DNA of 44,690 nucleotides from SHZI01 sp964407855 (lineage in GTDB: Bacteria; Pseudomonadota; Gammaproteobacteria; Steroidobacterales; GCA-2729495), in NCBI GenBank assembly GCA_964407855.1, contig CAYOXI010000015.1, positions 1 to 44,690 on the forward strand, in the 5' to 3' direction. Below the pieces are notes generated by a model. It ran no database searches. It worked only from the letters and a program-made list of their open reading frames with translations, and had not been told where the DNA came from. A program made the translations under genes and the position numbers. Each line of letters begins with the position of its first letter. The stretch's first letter is position 1. Shown in pieces: positions 16,871-29,686 of the stretch.

Positions 16871-17823
16871 GCAAGGAGATTTTCAATCCTGTGTCGCGAG
16901 CGCTGGGCCGCCGCTATTGCCTTGTCACCCCCTGTCGCAATGAAGCGCAGTACATCCGCACGACGCTGGAAACCACGTGTGCCCAGTCGGCCTTGCCCGC
17001 TCTGTGGGTTATCGTCGATGACGGTTCCACAGATGAAACTCCTCAGATATTGCAGGAGTATGCCCGTCGCCATGATTTCATTCGCATTGTCCGCCGCAAC
17101 GACCGCGGCGCCCGTGCCGTTGGCCCCGGCGTAATTGAAGCCTTCTATGATGGTTTGTCACACGTTGATTTAAGTGATTTCGATTTTGTCACCAAGTTTG
17201 ATGGTGATCTGGAGTTACCACCACGCTACTTTGAGCGCACCATGGAGCTCATGGCAGCAGATCCGTACCTGGGAAATCTGTCTGGAAAGCTCTTCGAGCG
17301 CCGGCCGGATGGCAGTCTTTTTGAAGAGCGTACCGGGGATGAGAATGCTGTCGGCCCGATCAAGTTCTATCGCGTGCAGTGCTTTCAGGCCATCGGTGGT
17401 TTCGTGCGCGAAGTCGCGTGGGATGGTATCGACGGCCACATCTGTCGGCTGAATGGCTGGATTGCGAAATCCGTGGATGACCCAAAGATGCGCATTATTC
17501 ATCTGCGGCCGATGGGCAGCTCACAGCAGAATATCCGTGTCGGCCGGGTACGCTGGGGCCGTGGCAAATACTTCATGGGCTCAGCCTGGTACTACATGCT
17601 GGCTTCTGCAGCCTATCGCAGCATAGAACCACCGTATTTGCTGGGCGGCCTGGGCATCCTTTGGGGTTACGTCAAAGCACTGGTCACGGGACATCCGCGT
17701 TACGAGAATCCGGAGTACCGGCGCTACCTACGACGTTTCGAGCGTTCACAGTTGCTACGGGGCAAGCGCAGGGCGCTGGCAGAGGAGAATCAGCGTATCC
17801 GGCGTGGACCGGCCCCGACATAG
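16867..17823 (+). CDS. glycosyltransferase family 2
   Basis: The start is ATG 16867, overlapping the asnB-like stop (ATGA); the frame is open 24 bp further upstream but inside asnB. The 318-residue protein has a GT-A fold: YCLVTPCRNEAQYIRTTL, then VIVDDGSTDETPQ (DDGSTD at 51-56) and the DxD-like metal site FDFVTKFDGDLELPPRYF. A later segment, GGFVREVAWDGIDGHICRLNGW, fits the GT2 acceptor and catalytic Asp region. A hydrophobic stretch near the C-terminus (PPYLLGGLGILWGYVKAL) may touch the membrane. It should add one sugar from a nucleotide sugar to the growing saccharide; donor unknown. It is the last gene of the rightward run, convergent with rfbF. Confidence 0.87.
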   Translation: MSKEIFNPVSRALGRRYCLVTPCRNEAQYIRTTLETTCAQSALPALWVIVDDGSTDETPQILQEYARRHDFIRIVRRNDRGARAVGPGVIEAFYDGLSHVDLSDFDFVTKFDGDLELPPRYFERTMELMAADPYLGNLSGKLFERRPDGSLFEERTGDENAVGPIKFYRVQCFQAIGGFVREVAWDGIDGHICRLNGWIAKSVDDPKMRIIHLRPMGSSQQNIRVGRVRWGRGKYFMGSAWYYMLASAAYRSIEPPYLLGGLGILWGYVKALVTGHPRYENPEYRRYLRRFERSQLLRGKRRALAEENQRIRRGPAPT

Positions 17824-17880
17824 GGCTTTGTTGGGTGCTGTGAGCCGTGAAAACGGCAGAATGCAAGAGCAACAGTCAGC

Positions 17881-18651
17881 TTACCAGCGCTTCCACGGCG
17901 CCGTGCCGGCACTCCACATGTCTTCCAGCTGCCGCTTGTCACGCAGCGTATCCATGGGTTGCCAGAAGCCATGGTGGAAGTACACCGAAAGCTGGTCCTC
18001 GGCTGCCAGCCGTTCCATCGGTTCGCGCTCCCAGACGGTGGCATCGCCTTCGATGTAATCACCTACCCGCGGCGATAGGACAAAGTAACCGCCATTGATC
18101 CAGCCGCCATCGCCCTGGGGCTTCTCCCGGAATCCGGTTACCCGATCACCGCTGTATTCCAGTGCACCGAAGCGGCCCGGCGGCTGTGTAGCAGTTACCG
18201 TCGCGAGCCTGCCCTCCTGGCGGTGCAGGGCGATAGTAGCCTGTACATCGACGTCGCCGAGACCGTCACCATAGGTGAGACAGAAGGCTTCGTCATCCTT
18301 CACGTATGGCAGGATGCGCTTGATACGACCGCCGATCATCGTTTCCTCGCCGGTGTCCACCAGCGTCACCCGCCAGGGCTCGGCATTGTTCTGATGCACT
18401 TCCATCTTGTTGGCCTGCATGTCGAAGGTGACATCCGACATGTGCAGGAAGTAGTTCGCGAAGTACTCCTTGATCACATAGCCCTTGTAGCCCAGGCAAA
18501 TGACGAAGTCGTTGATGCCCTGCGAGGAATAGATTTTCAGTATGTGCCAGAGAATAGGGCGCCCCCCGATCTCGATCATGGGCTTCGGTCTGATCGTCGT
18601 CTCTTCGGAGAGGCGTGTGCCGAGGCCACCGGCGAGTATCACTGCTTTCAT
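17881..18651 (-). CDS. rfbF: glucose-1-phosphate cytidylyltransferase
   Basis: The 256-residue protein is nearly end-to-end typical: MKAVILAGGLGTRLSEET (nucleotide-binding signature), RPKPMIEIGGRPILWHI, then TYGDGLGDVDV and FREKPQGDGGWINGGYFV. RfbF makes CDP-glucose from CTP and glucose 1-phosphate in the cytoplasm, the entry to CDP-linked deoxy sugars such as 3,6-dideoxyhexoses, yersiniose and related branched sugars. The next enzyme in those pathways, CDP-glucose 4,6-dehydratase (RfbG), is not clearly present in the window; the two SDR genes upstream in the same direction are candidates for modification steps. It is the last gene of the leftward sugar set (53 bp after the glycosyltransferase). 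Confidence 0.95.
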   Translation of the reverse strand: MKAVILAGGLGTRLSEETTIRPKPMIEIGGRPILWHILKIYSSQGINDFVICLGYKGYVIKEYFANYFLHMSDVTFDMQANKMEVHQNNAEPWRVTLVDTGEETMIGGRIKRILPYVKDDEAFCLTYGDGLGDVDVQATIALHRQEGRLATVTATQPPGRFGALEYSGDRVTGFREKPQGDGGWINGGYFVLSPRVGDYIEGDATVWEREPMERLAAEDQLSVYFHHGFWQPMDTLRDKRQLEDMWSAGTAPWKRW

Positions 18652-18704
18652 CGTTGCATCATCCTGGTCATCAGCCGGATTATAAAGGTAGCCTTCCGCT
18701 TCTC

Positions 18705-19670
18705 TCAGCGCCGGTCCTGGCCCGGCACCTTGCCGGGTCCGGTACGCAGCGCCTCACCCTGCCGGGGACGTACGGCGAAATCCCAGAAGCCGCGCAGCAG
18801 GGCGGCATGGCAGCGCCAGTTCAGCAGCCCGTACTGGCGCATGTTCCAGCCGAAGGATCGCAACAATGCCCACCAGCGCTTCGGGCTGTGCAGGTCCTGC
18901 GAATAGCGCCTGAGGCAGATCAGCCGGTTGCGGGTCGTGTAGTAGACAATGTAGGGCGAAACGCGTCCCGTGGTGTAGCTGCCGACGTGCGTAGCAGTAG
19001 CATCGCCCACCGTCAGGTATCGCCAGCCTGCATCCTGTAGTCGCAGACACAGGTCGTAATCTTCCCAGCAGGTGCCGAAGCTCTCATCCAGCAGACCCAC
19101 TTTCCGCAAGGCCTGCGCACGGAACAGCAGCGCGACGCAGGGAATGAACGCACTGTCAGTGGTCGGAAAGCTCGCCGCGACGTAGGGCTCGCCCACCCGT
19201 TCGTGGTAGTGCGCAGCCTGATTGCGGTCGAGCGATGCGGAATAGAACTGGACCGTGTCGGGCCGACCGGCATCCAGCAGCAGCGGCCCGGCCGCCGCCA
19301 CGTCAGGCTCACGCTCGCAGGCTGCAACCAGCGCGGAAATAGCCTGCGGCGCCAGGACCGCGTCATTCCCGATCAGGTGCACGTAATCGGCGCCGAGCGC
19401 CAGCCCTTTCTCGAGTCCGCGGTTGGCGCCACCCGAAAAGCCCTGGTTGACCTCATTCTGTACCACCAGCACCGAGGGGAAGCGTTGCTGGAGTTCCGGC
19501 CCGCGGGGCGGCGTGGAGCCATTGTCCACCAGCAGCACACGCAGGTTGGGGTAATCACTCGCCAGCACTGACTGCAGGCATTGCGTGGTCAGTTCGGTGT
19601 CGTTCCAGGTCAGTACTACCGCTACTACCAGGGGGGAGGGGTTATCGCTGGTTGCGGTGGCGGTGTTCAT
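18705..19670 (-). CDS. glycosyltransferase family 2, rhamnosyltransferase-like
   Basis: The 321-residue protein has the GT2 layout VVAVVLTWNDTELTTQCLQS, LLVDNGSTPP, NQGFSGGANRGLEKGL, a D-x-D-like HLIGNDAVLAP, and later LDESFGTCWEDYDLCLRLQDAG, which carries the catalytic acid and the ED motif of rhamnosyltransferase-like GT2 enzymes. It would transfer a sugar, perhaps the CDP-sugar made by the neighbouring genes, in the cytoplasm. It lies between rfbF and an SDR gene in a leftward set with 45-55 bp spacings. The C-terminal 50 residues are basic and rich in Trp and Arg, suggesting membrane association. Confidence 0.87.
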   Translation of the reverse strand: MNTATATSDNPSPLVVAVVLTWNDTELTTQCLQSVLASDYPNLRVLLVDNGSTPPRGPELQQRFPSVLVVQNEVNQGFSGGANRGLEKGLALGADYVHLIGNDAVLAPQAISALVAACEREPDVAAAGPLLLDAGRPDTVQFYSASLDRNQAAHYHERVGEPYVAASFPTTDSAFIPCVALLFRAQALRKVGLLDESFGTCWEDYDLCLRLQDAGWRYLTVGDATATHVGSYTTGRVSPYIVYYTTRNRLICLRRYSQDLHSPKRWWALLRSFGWNMRQYGLLNWRCHAALLRGFWDFAVRPRQGEALRTGPGKVPGQDRR

Positions 19671-19715
19671 CGCAGGGTAATCCCTGCGCGCGAGCGGCGC
19701 TGTGCCAGAAGATGG

Positions 19716-20666
19716 TCAGGCACGGTGCAGCTCCGCGTAGTAACTGGCGACGGCATCCCAGGCTGCCTGTTCATCCCAGCCCAGCGTGGCGAGATCGGGC
19801 CGGTCGGTGTTGGTGCGCACCCGAGGCTCGGGGAACTCGCGCTGGGGCTTTAGCTCCAGTTCGCAGGCGAGCGGGAGCCGTCGGCGCAGTTCGGCAGCAA
19901 AGCGCTGCGCGAAAGCCCCCTGGCTTTCCACGTAGCCGCTCGGGTTCAGTTTCTGCAGGCCAGTCGTGCCAGCCATGCGCGCCGAAAAATCACGGTAGGC
20001 CAGTGCCAGCAGAGAAATGTGAATATTGTCACGCACATAGTCCGGGGTATTGACGCTCGGCACCTTGCCCGCATACCAGTTCCTGACCAGATAGTCGGTA
20101 AAGCGCGGTTCTTCCAGCGGCCCGAAGGGATTCGGAATCACGAATTTGCCGAGTGGCACACCCGCGCGCTGCGTGTGATAGCGGAACACCTGGTAACTGA
20201 GCTGTTTCGAGAGGCCGTAGGGGGAGAAAGCAGCCAGGTCGGCAGAGCCCGCACCTTCATCATTCTCGAATACCGACCCAGTGACGATAACGGCGGGGCG
20301 GCGCTTGGGGTCGACAGTCAGCGCCTGGAGGACCGCCCGCAGATTTTGCGTGTTGTTGGCCACGGCCGCAGCCACGTCGAAGTCCTCGCTCTTGTAATCA
20401 GTGACGTCCGCCCCGTGATGGCACAGCAGGTCCCAGCTGGAACCACGCAGCTTCTCCAGAAACGTGTCATCGCCAAAGTGGCAATTGAATACACCCTCGG
20501 CATGCTTCAGCGCGGTCTCCACGCGGCGCCGACGCAGCGGGTCCGCATACGCGGATGGCGTTTGCCCGAAGGTGGCCGTCACCCGGTGTCCGGCAGCGAC
20601 CAGCTCACGGATGAACCAGCAGCCGGTGAAGGAACTGCCGCCGGTGAAGAGAATATTCAGGCTCAT
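19716..20666 (-). CDS. SDR-family NAD-dependent epimerase/dehydratase
   Basis: This 316-residue extended SDR has an atypical dinucleotide-binding loop, FTGGSSFTG (residues 8-15), instead of GxxGxxG, which still keeps the Gly spacing roughly. Ser131 lies in VIVTGSVFEND, and the catalytic pair is Tyr150/Lys154 (SPYGLSKQ). The segment FVIPNPFGPLEEPRF fits nucleotide-sugar SDRs. It probably reduces or epimerises a CDP-4-keto-6-deoxy sugar, given rfbF downstream and the RmlC-like gene upstream; the precise reaction is not readable. The gene is 45 bp after the RmlC-like gene in the same direction. Confidence 0.82.
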   Translation of the reverse strand: MSLNILFTGGSSFTGCWFIRELVAAGHRVTATFGQTPSAYADPLRRRRVETALKHAEGVFNCHFGDDTFLEKLRGSSWDLLCHHGADVTDYKSEDFDVAAAVANNTQNLRAVLQALTVDPKRRPAVIVTGSVFENDEGAGSADLAAFSPYGLSKQLSYQVFRYHTQRAGVPLGKFVIPNPFGPLEEPRFTDYLVRNWYAGKVPSVNTPDYVRDNIHISLLALAYRDFSARMAGTTGLQKLNPSGYVESQGAFAQRFAAELRRRLPLACELELKPQREFPEPRVRTNTDRPDLATLGWDEQAAWDAVASYYAELHRA

Positions 20667-20711
20667 GCGTGGATCATCCGGAATTATAGCGGCAGTCCAT
20701 CATGCGCCTGA

Positions 20712-21260
20712 CTAAGCGCCAAGGTGCCAGGCCTGGTCGAAGTCGCGGTGCTGGCGATCCTTGTCCGAGAGCACGGAGGGTTCGCGTGGCCAGCGAATTG
20801 CAAAGCGCGGGTCGTTCCAGCGTATGCCCCGTTCGGTGTCCGGCGCATAGAACTCGTCTACAAAGTAAAAGGCCTCGGTATCGTCCGTCAGGGTGATGAA
20901 CCCGTGGGCAAAGCCCCTGGGTACATACATCATGCGGCGGTTCTCGGCCGACAGTTCCGCACCGAACCATTGGCCGAAGGTGCCTGAGTCCGCCCGCAGG
21001 TCGAGGATCACATCCCACAGCGCACCGCGGATGCACCTCACGAGCTTGGTCTCGGCCGCAGGAGCCAGCTGGTAGTGCATACCGCGCAGGGTGCCGGCGA
21101 AAGCGCTGTGCGAGTTATTTACCTGTACGAAGTGGGTGCTCAGGCCGTGGGCCTTGAACTCCTGTTCGCAAAAAGCCCGGGCGAAGAAGCCGCGTTCGTC
21201 GCCGCGCTTCTCCAGTTCAATGACGAATGCCCCTGCCAGTGGGGCGGGATTGAAGAGCAT
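20712..21260 (-). CDS. dTDP-4-dehydrorhamnose 3,5-epimerase-family protein
   Basis: The 182-residue cupin-fold protein matches RmlC along its length: RGDERGFFARAF, QVNNSHS, LRGMHYQ with His62 (the catalytic His of RmlC), VPRGFAHGF, and the late DEFYAPDTERGIRWNDP carrying the Tyr and Asp region. In loci headed by rfbF, members of this family act on CDP-4-keto-6-deoxy sugars, often epimerising only C3 or C5. No rmlA, rmlB or rmlD is in the window, so a dTDP-rhamnose role is not supported here; the substrate is inferred from the rfbF context. Its start is ATG 21260, with AGGGGAA about 6-12 nt upstream as a ribosome-binding site. Confidence 0.88.
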   Translation of the reverse strand: MLFNPAPLAGAFVIELEKRGDERGFFARAFCEQEFKAHGLSTHFVQVNNSHSAFAGTLRGMHYQLAPAAETKLVRCIRGALWDVILDLRADSGTFGQWFGAELSAENRRMMYVPRGFAHGFITLTDDTEAFYFVDEFYAPDTERGIRWNDPRFAIRWPREPSVLSDKDRQHRDFDQAWHLGA

Positions 21261-21341
21261 GCAGTTCCCCTGAAAGGAGGTATTGTTATATCAGATGCAG
21301 CTGACAGCCATGGCATACGGCCATCAATTCCGAGGTGTGCC

Positions 21342-22385
21342 CTAAAGCCAGCGCAGCGATTCGTCCAGGCGACGCTCGTCGATATGCCGTTCCAGTACTT
21401 TCAGCCGCATGAACTGGGAAGCCCTGAAATTGGCATCGTTGAAGCGAGTGGCCTCGAGTCCGGCCCTGATCTCCCTGATAGCCTGTTCGAGATCCACCTG
21501 AGGTTGGTGCTGGGGCGCCAGGGATCGATACAGCGAAAAATCCACGCGGTAAGAACGCTTGTCTGGCGGAGCATCGGTGTTGATGCTGACCTTCGTGCCG
21601 GGCAGTTGCCGGGCCACGGCCTCAGCCAGATCCCGCACCTGGTAATTCCACTCGTCACAGCCCACGTTGACGGCCAGAAAGCTTCCGCCTGAGGCGGGAT
21701 CGCGGGTCAGTGCCCACTCCATCGACCGTGCCATGTCCTTGACGTCGATCAGCGGGCGCCATGGCGAGCCGTCACTCAGTACCGTGATCTCCCGGCTGGC
21801 GATCGCGCAGGCCACAAAGTCATTCAGCACGAGATCCAGCCGGATCCGGTCCGACCAGCCGCAGGCGGTGGAAAACCGCAGCGCGGTGATGACCATTCCG
21901 GTGCCGGCGAGCTCGCGCAGCGCCGACTCGGTAGCCACTTTGGAGCGCGAGTAGGCCGTCAGCGGATTCAGGGCATCCTGCTCAGTGCGTGGGCCGCCCT
22001 CGGCATACCCATACATGCTGCAGCTGGAAGCGAACACAAAGCGCTTGACCCCGTGTTCGAGGGCCTTGCGGGCGATGTCAGCGCTGGACGCAAAGTTTAT
22101 ATCGTCCGTGACCTGCTCGAAGCGTTTGCCCATCGGATCATTGGAAACGGCAGCCAGGTGGATGACGGCATCGACGCCATCAAACAGTCTGGCAGGAAGG
22201 TCGCGGACATCGCCCCAGTGCTGGGTCACCAGCCGGGTTTCAGGCAGCCGGTCGGTACCAGTCAGGCAGTGGGCGAAGTAACCGTTGTCAAAGCCGATGA
22301 GGCGGGATTCAGGCAACGCCTGCCGCAGATGTCGAGCTACCATCGGGCCGATGTAGCCGGTGTTGCCAGTGATCAGTATGTTCAT
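21342..22385 (-). CDS. SDR-family nucleotide-sugar epimerase/dehydratase
   Basis: The start is ATG 22385 (MNILITGNTGYIGPM), because the frame upstream of it is inside the preceding MBL-fold gene. The 347-residue extended SDR has the GNTGYIG loop at 7-13, HLAAVSNDP, FASSCSMYG and the catalytic Tyr145/Lys149 (TAYSRSK). It most resembles GalE/RfbG-like enzymes of deoxy-sugar pathways. Since no other 4,6-dehydratase is seen, it may carry out that step, but the usual SDR dehydratase Asp-Glu pair next to the Ser is not evident here (SSCSMYG), so a 4-reductase or epimerase is just as likely. It starts only 5 bp after the stop of the MBL-fold gene. Confidence 0.83.
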   Translation of the reverse strand: MNILITGNTGYIGPMVARHLRQALPESRLIGFDNGYFAHCLTGTDRLPETRLVTQHWGDVRDLPARLFDGVDAVIHLAAVSNDPMGKRFEQVTDDINFASSADIARKALEHGVKRFVFASSCSMYGYAEGGPRTEQDALNPLTAYSRSKVATESALRELAGTGMVITALRFSTACGWSDRIRLDLVLNDFVACAIASREITVLSDGSPWRPLIDVKDMARSMEWALTRDPASGGSFLAVNVGCDEWNYQVRDLAEAVARQLPGTKVSINTDAPPDKRSYRVDFSLYRSLAPQHQPQVDLEQAIREIRAGLEATRFNDANFRASQFMRLKVLERHIDERRLDESLRWL

Positions 22386-22390
22386 ATGTG

Positions 22391-23731
22391 TCACAGTGGT
22401 CGCGCCTCGGCCCCTTCCTGCCGGTTCATGGCGCAGGCGGTGCCCAGGTGGCCGAACAGCGGTACCCGGCCTTCGGGGTAATTCTCGTGAAAGCGGCCAT
22501 TGATCTGCAGGGTTTCGCCGCCCCACAGAAACCGGAAAGCAAAATACAGGGCTGCTGAGGACATTTCAATGTCGCATTCGTGACGGTCGCGCGCGCACTG
22601 CACCAGCCCGTGTTGTAGCGAATACTCGAGGCTGAGTGTGTGGTCGGTAAGCCAGATACGCGCGGGCCGGATGCGCAGTCGCAAGATCTCGGCCACAGCC
22701 GCCAGCCAGCCGCTGAGCCGTGCATTGGAGCGCACACGGAGCTGGTGGGCGGCGTTCTGTCGCACAGCTCCGAGGTACAGCCGGAGTTTCGAGCGTTTCT
22801 GCGTGAGGTAGGCCGTGAACTGACCGGCTGCCTGTCGCAGAAGGTCGATATCCACTGGTTGCGATGTGCAGAGGGGTCGTGACGGCAACGAGGCCAGGTC
22901 GCTGGCATAGCGTTCTGTGGCCCAGGTACTGTCCACGGGCTTACCCACCGTCCAGCTATCACCCGGATAGAGCACCACGGGTTGCGCCTGCGTTCTGGCG
23001 CGCACCACAGCCACGGCGTCACTGACCGGCCGGGCCGCCGAGTTCATGTAGAAATTCTCTTCATTGCAGAACCAGACAAAGCTGGCAAAGGGAATCACAT
23101 GTTTCGCCCGCAGACGGTTGGCCTGCAGCACCACACGGTCCAGCATCGCGTCCGCGCCAGCCAGCCGCCGCACCTCGTTGTCGGCGTTGCCGTCCCACGA
23201 TGACACCGAGTACTGGGTAAGCAGCACGTCCACATCGCCAGTTGCTGCCTGCAGGGCATCGGCCTGTGCTGGCGTGCTGACCTGGCAATCGTTCAGGTTC
23301 AGCAGTAGTCCGGCTGGAGTCCGCACGAGCAACCACGAATCGTCGGTGCCCTCGAAAACATCGCAGCGAATGTCGAAACCCGGCGCGAGACTCAGCCACT
23401 TGCCTGCTTCGAGCTCAATAGTGGCGCCGAATCCCATCTTCTCGCAGTACCGCACCACCTTGCGATCACTGCTGGCATGGAACAGGACAGTCAGTCCGGC
23501 CCGGACTGACGCCGGAATCATCGCGAGGGTGCGGGTATTGAAATGATCCGGATGCTCATGGGAAAACCAGATGTGGGTCACCGAGGCAAAGTCTTCTGCG
23601 CCAAAAACCGGTGTTGACAGCAGCGCCCAGCCGTCGTCAAAGGCAGTCCCGGCCAGCCAGGGATCGCACAGAAGGTGGACCGGATCCTGGCGAAAAACCA
23701 CGCTTGCGTGGCCTACGAACTCAAGCTGCAT
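22391..23731 (-). CDS. metallo-beta-lactamase-fold hydrolase of a sugar locus
   Basis: This 446-residue protein has an MBL domain in its N-terminal half. MQLEFVGHASVVF resembles UlaG-type beta-lactamase-like proteins, and the metal motif is SHEHPDHF (His58, His60, Asp62, His63). Later come LLNLNDCQ, a likely metal-binding His/Asp position, and HVIPFASF. Residues about 290-430 form a second region with no motif I know. UlaG-like MBL proteins act on sugar lactones, phosphodiesters or as sugar-modifying oxygenases or hydrolases. As the first gene of the leftward CDP-sugar set it probably acts on the same sugar, but the reaction is not predictable. ATG 23731 has an AGAAGAAGG-like stretch upstream. 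Confidence 0.75.
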   Translation of the reverse strand: MQLEFVGHASVVFRQDPVHLLCDPWLAGTAFDDGWALLSTPVFGAEDFASVTHIWFSHEHPDHFNTRTLAMIPASVRAGLTVLFHASSDRKVVRYCEKMGFGATIELEAGKWLSLAPGFDIRCDVFEGTDDSWLLVRTPAGLLLNLNDCQVSTPAQADALQAATGDVDVLLTQYSVSSWDGNADNEVRRLAGADAMLDRVVLQANRLRAKHVIPFASFVWFCNEENFYMNSAARPVSDAVAVVRARTQAQPVVLYPGDSWTVGKPVDSTWATERYASDLASLPSRPLCTSQPVDIDLLRQAAGQFTAYLTQKRSKLRLYLGAVRQNAAHQLRVRSNARLSGWLAAVAEILRLRIRPARIWLTDHTLSLEYSLQHGLVQCARDRHECDIEMSSAALYFAFRFLWGGETLQINGRFHENYPEGRVPLFGHLGTACAMNRQEGAEARPL

Positions 23732-24079
23732 GGCTGCCTTCTTCTATATATAGTGGGCCATCACGGCGGGGCTGTGAGCTGATTCAGACCCGGAGCCCGG
23801 CAATTGTCCGGCCGGCAGTCATAACCTGCCGCGATGGAGTTCACAGTTGCTTCCAGAAGATGATCCCGGGCCAGGGCCGGCGCTTCGCAGCGACCGGCAG
23901 GGCGTCTGGCAAGGTACTGAGGGTCCGACCGGCCCGAGGGCTTGACAATAAGTACTGAGCCCGTCGGTGACTTATAATCCTGCGGTGTCAATCTTGATGG
24001 CGTTCACACCCCGCGACACCGAACTCCGGCACCATGGCCCAGCTAGAACAAGAACTATAAGCCTCCACAGGTCGCATCG
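23732..24079. promoter_or_regulatory. divergent control region upstream of the NRPS
   Basis: The 348 bp between the MBL-fold gene and the NRPS hold no gene that I can support. A perfect TATAAT (23973-23978) could be the NRPS -10; a perfect TTGACA (23942-23947) lies 25 bp upstream of it, too far for a standard sigma-70 spacer, so the pair is not a normal promoter as it stands. A nine-codon frame (24034-24060, ATG to TAA) ends 19 nt before the NRPS start but has no ribosome-binding site. The NRPS start itself has only a weak AGG-type site. Confidence 0.35.
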
Positions 24080-28462
<4,383 letters not shown>

Positions 28463-28471
28463 ACTGAAAGT

Positions 28472-29644
28472 TCAGGGCGCTGGATGCCACCAGTCACGAT
28501 CGCTGCCAGGCTCGAAACGCAGTGGGTTCGGCGCGTCATCGGCAAATGCCTGTTGCCACCGCCGCGTGTTACGTACTCGGCGTACCTCGCTCCTTGCGCG
28601 CTCGAGCAGTGACGCATACCAGGTGATCCCGCTGCTTTTCCTGGCGCTCTCAACGTAGCGCCAATAGCTCGCCGCGAAACCCTCCCGCACGTACGCCTGG
28701 CAGGCAGCCAGATCCAGCGGCTGGTTGTCCTTCCTGAAATCCCGCACGAACCCGGCCGCCACCTGTTGCAGTGATGCCGCCTGCAGAGCGCTGACCTCCG
28801 CCGGATGCCAGCGGGGGGCAGCCACACCAGGCCGGAGAAATGCATGACTGACAAGGGCGATGTAGTAGGCGCCAAGCGGCGACAGATGCACATCGTCAGG
28901 CAACAAGGTGTGCATCGTGGCTGTACTTGAGTCCCTGCTGATCCCGGCCAGGCCTTCACGGGAAGTCGCGCGTTCGACCAGCTCGGCCAGTGCGAGACCG
29001 GCCGGCAGAAATGCCAGCCGGTCAGGCCGGCCTTCGGCTGCCAGCGAAACGTTCACCCGTGTGGCCATACATTGCCAGACCGGCGCAGCAGCCCGCTCAT
29101 AGTTGATCCAGTGACGCGGGTCGGATGCATCATCCACGCTTAGCCAGGCCTGGTAGAAATGTGTCTGGCCTGAGGGATTGCCATCGATGAACCGCTCATG
29201 GTAGTGCCGCAGCAGCCGCACACTGTCACGTTCCAGCAGTGACCACATGAAGTCATGCACTTCCGTAATGACCAGCGCATCGTAGCGCCCGCCACCGATG
29301 GATTCGGCAGTGCGCAACTCATGGATGATGTCCAGATTCGAGCCGCGGCGGTTATCGCCCTGCTGATAACCGGCCCAGCCATCAGGCTGCGGCGGGCGCC
29401 CACGTGTGCGGTCTTCCAGCGCGGCTCCTGCCATGGTGTGGTAGTTCCAGCCCATGAGGGTCCCTGAGGCCTCGCTGAGGCCGGCGACATAGTCCGGGAT
29501 GGGAGGGGCCGTGAGACTGTGGCCGGACCAGAAGACATTGAAGGGGGATGACTGCATGGAAGTGCCGTCGTCTGTATTGCCCATTGCCACCGGTCCGGCA
29601 AGTACGGCCATTAAAAAAAGTATGAGTCCGGCGACGTTCATCAT
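28472..29644 (-). CDS. secreted SGNH-hydrolase-like protein
   Basis: The 390-residue protein starts with a signal peptide (MNVAGLILFLMAVLAGPVAMG). The first SGNH block is FWSGHSLT (Ser43), where GHS replaces GDS as in several acetyl-esterase-like families, and the last block is LLPDDVHLSPLGAYY with the D-x-x-H pair Asp250/His253. The middle, YDALVITEVHDFMW, holds the strand where block III would be. It is probably a periplasmic or secreted esterase, or an acyl-modifying protein of the surface polymer. It is convergent with the NRPS gene (9 bp apart) and forms, with the SGNH gene at the left end of the window, a pair flanking the biosynthetic region. The last 60 residues are Arg- and Trp-rich and unassigned. 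Confidence 0.72.
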   Translation of the reverse strand: MMNVAGLILFLMAVLAGPVAMGNTDDGTSMQSSPFNVFWSGHSLTAPPIPDYVAGLSEASGTLMGWNYHTMAGAALEDRTRGRPPQPDGWAGYQQGDNRRGSNLDIIHELRTAESIGGGRYDALVITEVHDFMWSLLERDSVRLLRHYHERFIDGNPSGQTHFYQAWLSVDDASDPRHWINYERAAAPVWQCMATRVNVSLAAEGRPDRLAFLPAGLALAELVERATSREGLAGISRDSSTATMHTLLPDDVHLSPLGAYYIALVSHAFLRPGVAAPRWHPAEVSALQAASLQQVAAGFVRDFRKDNQPLDLAACQAYVREGFAASYWRYVESARKSSGITWYASLLERARSEVRRVRNTRRWQQAFADDAPNPLRFEPGSDRDWWHPAP

Positions 29645-29686
29645 GGGGTGCCGACCTTTCGACTCGACATGCAGTTTGCTTGCTGG

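Noticed and set aside
23942..23978. TTGACA and TATAAT as a consensus sigma-70 promoter for the NRPS
   Set aside because: Both hexamers are perfect but 25 bp apart, far from the 16-18 bp needed, and no good -35 lies at the right distance from TATAAT.
24034..24060. Upstream leader peptide MAQLEQEL before the NRPS
   Set aside because: It has no ribosome-binding site and only eight codons; such frames occur by chance. It remains possible but is not supported.
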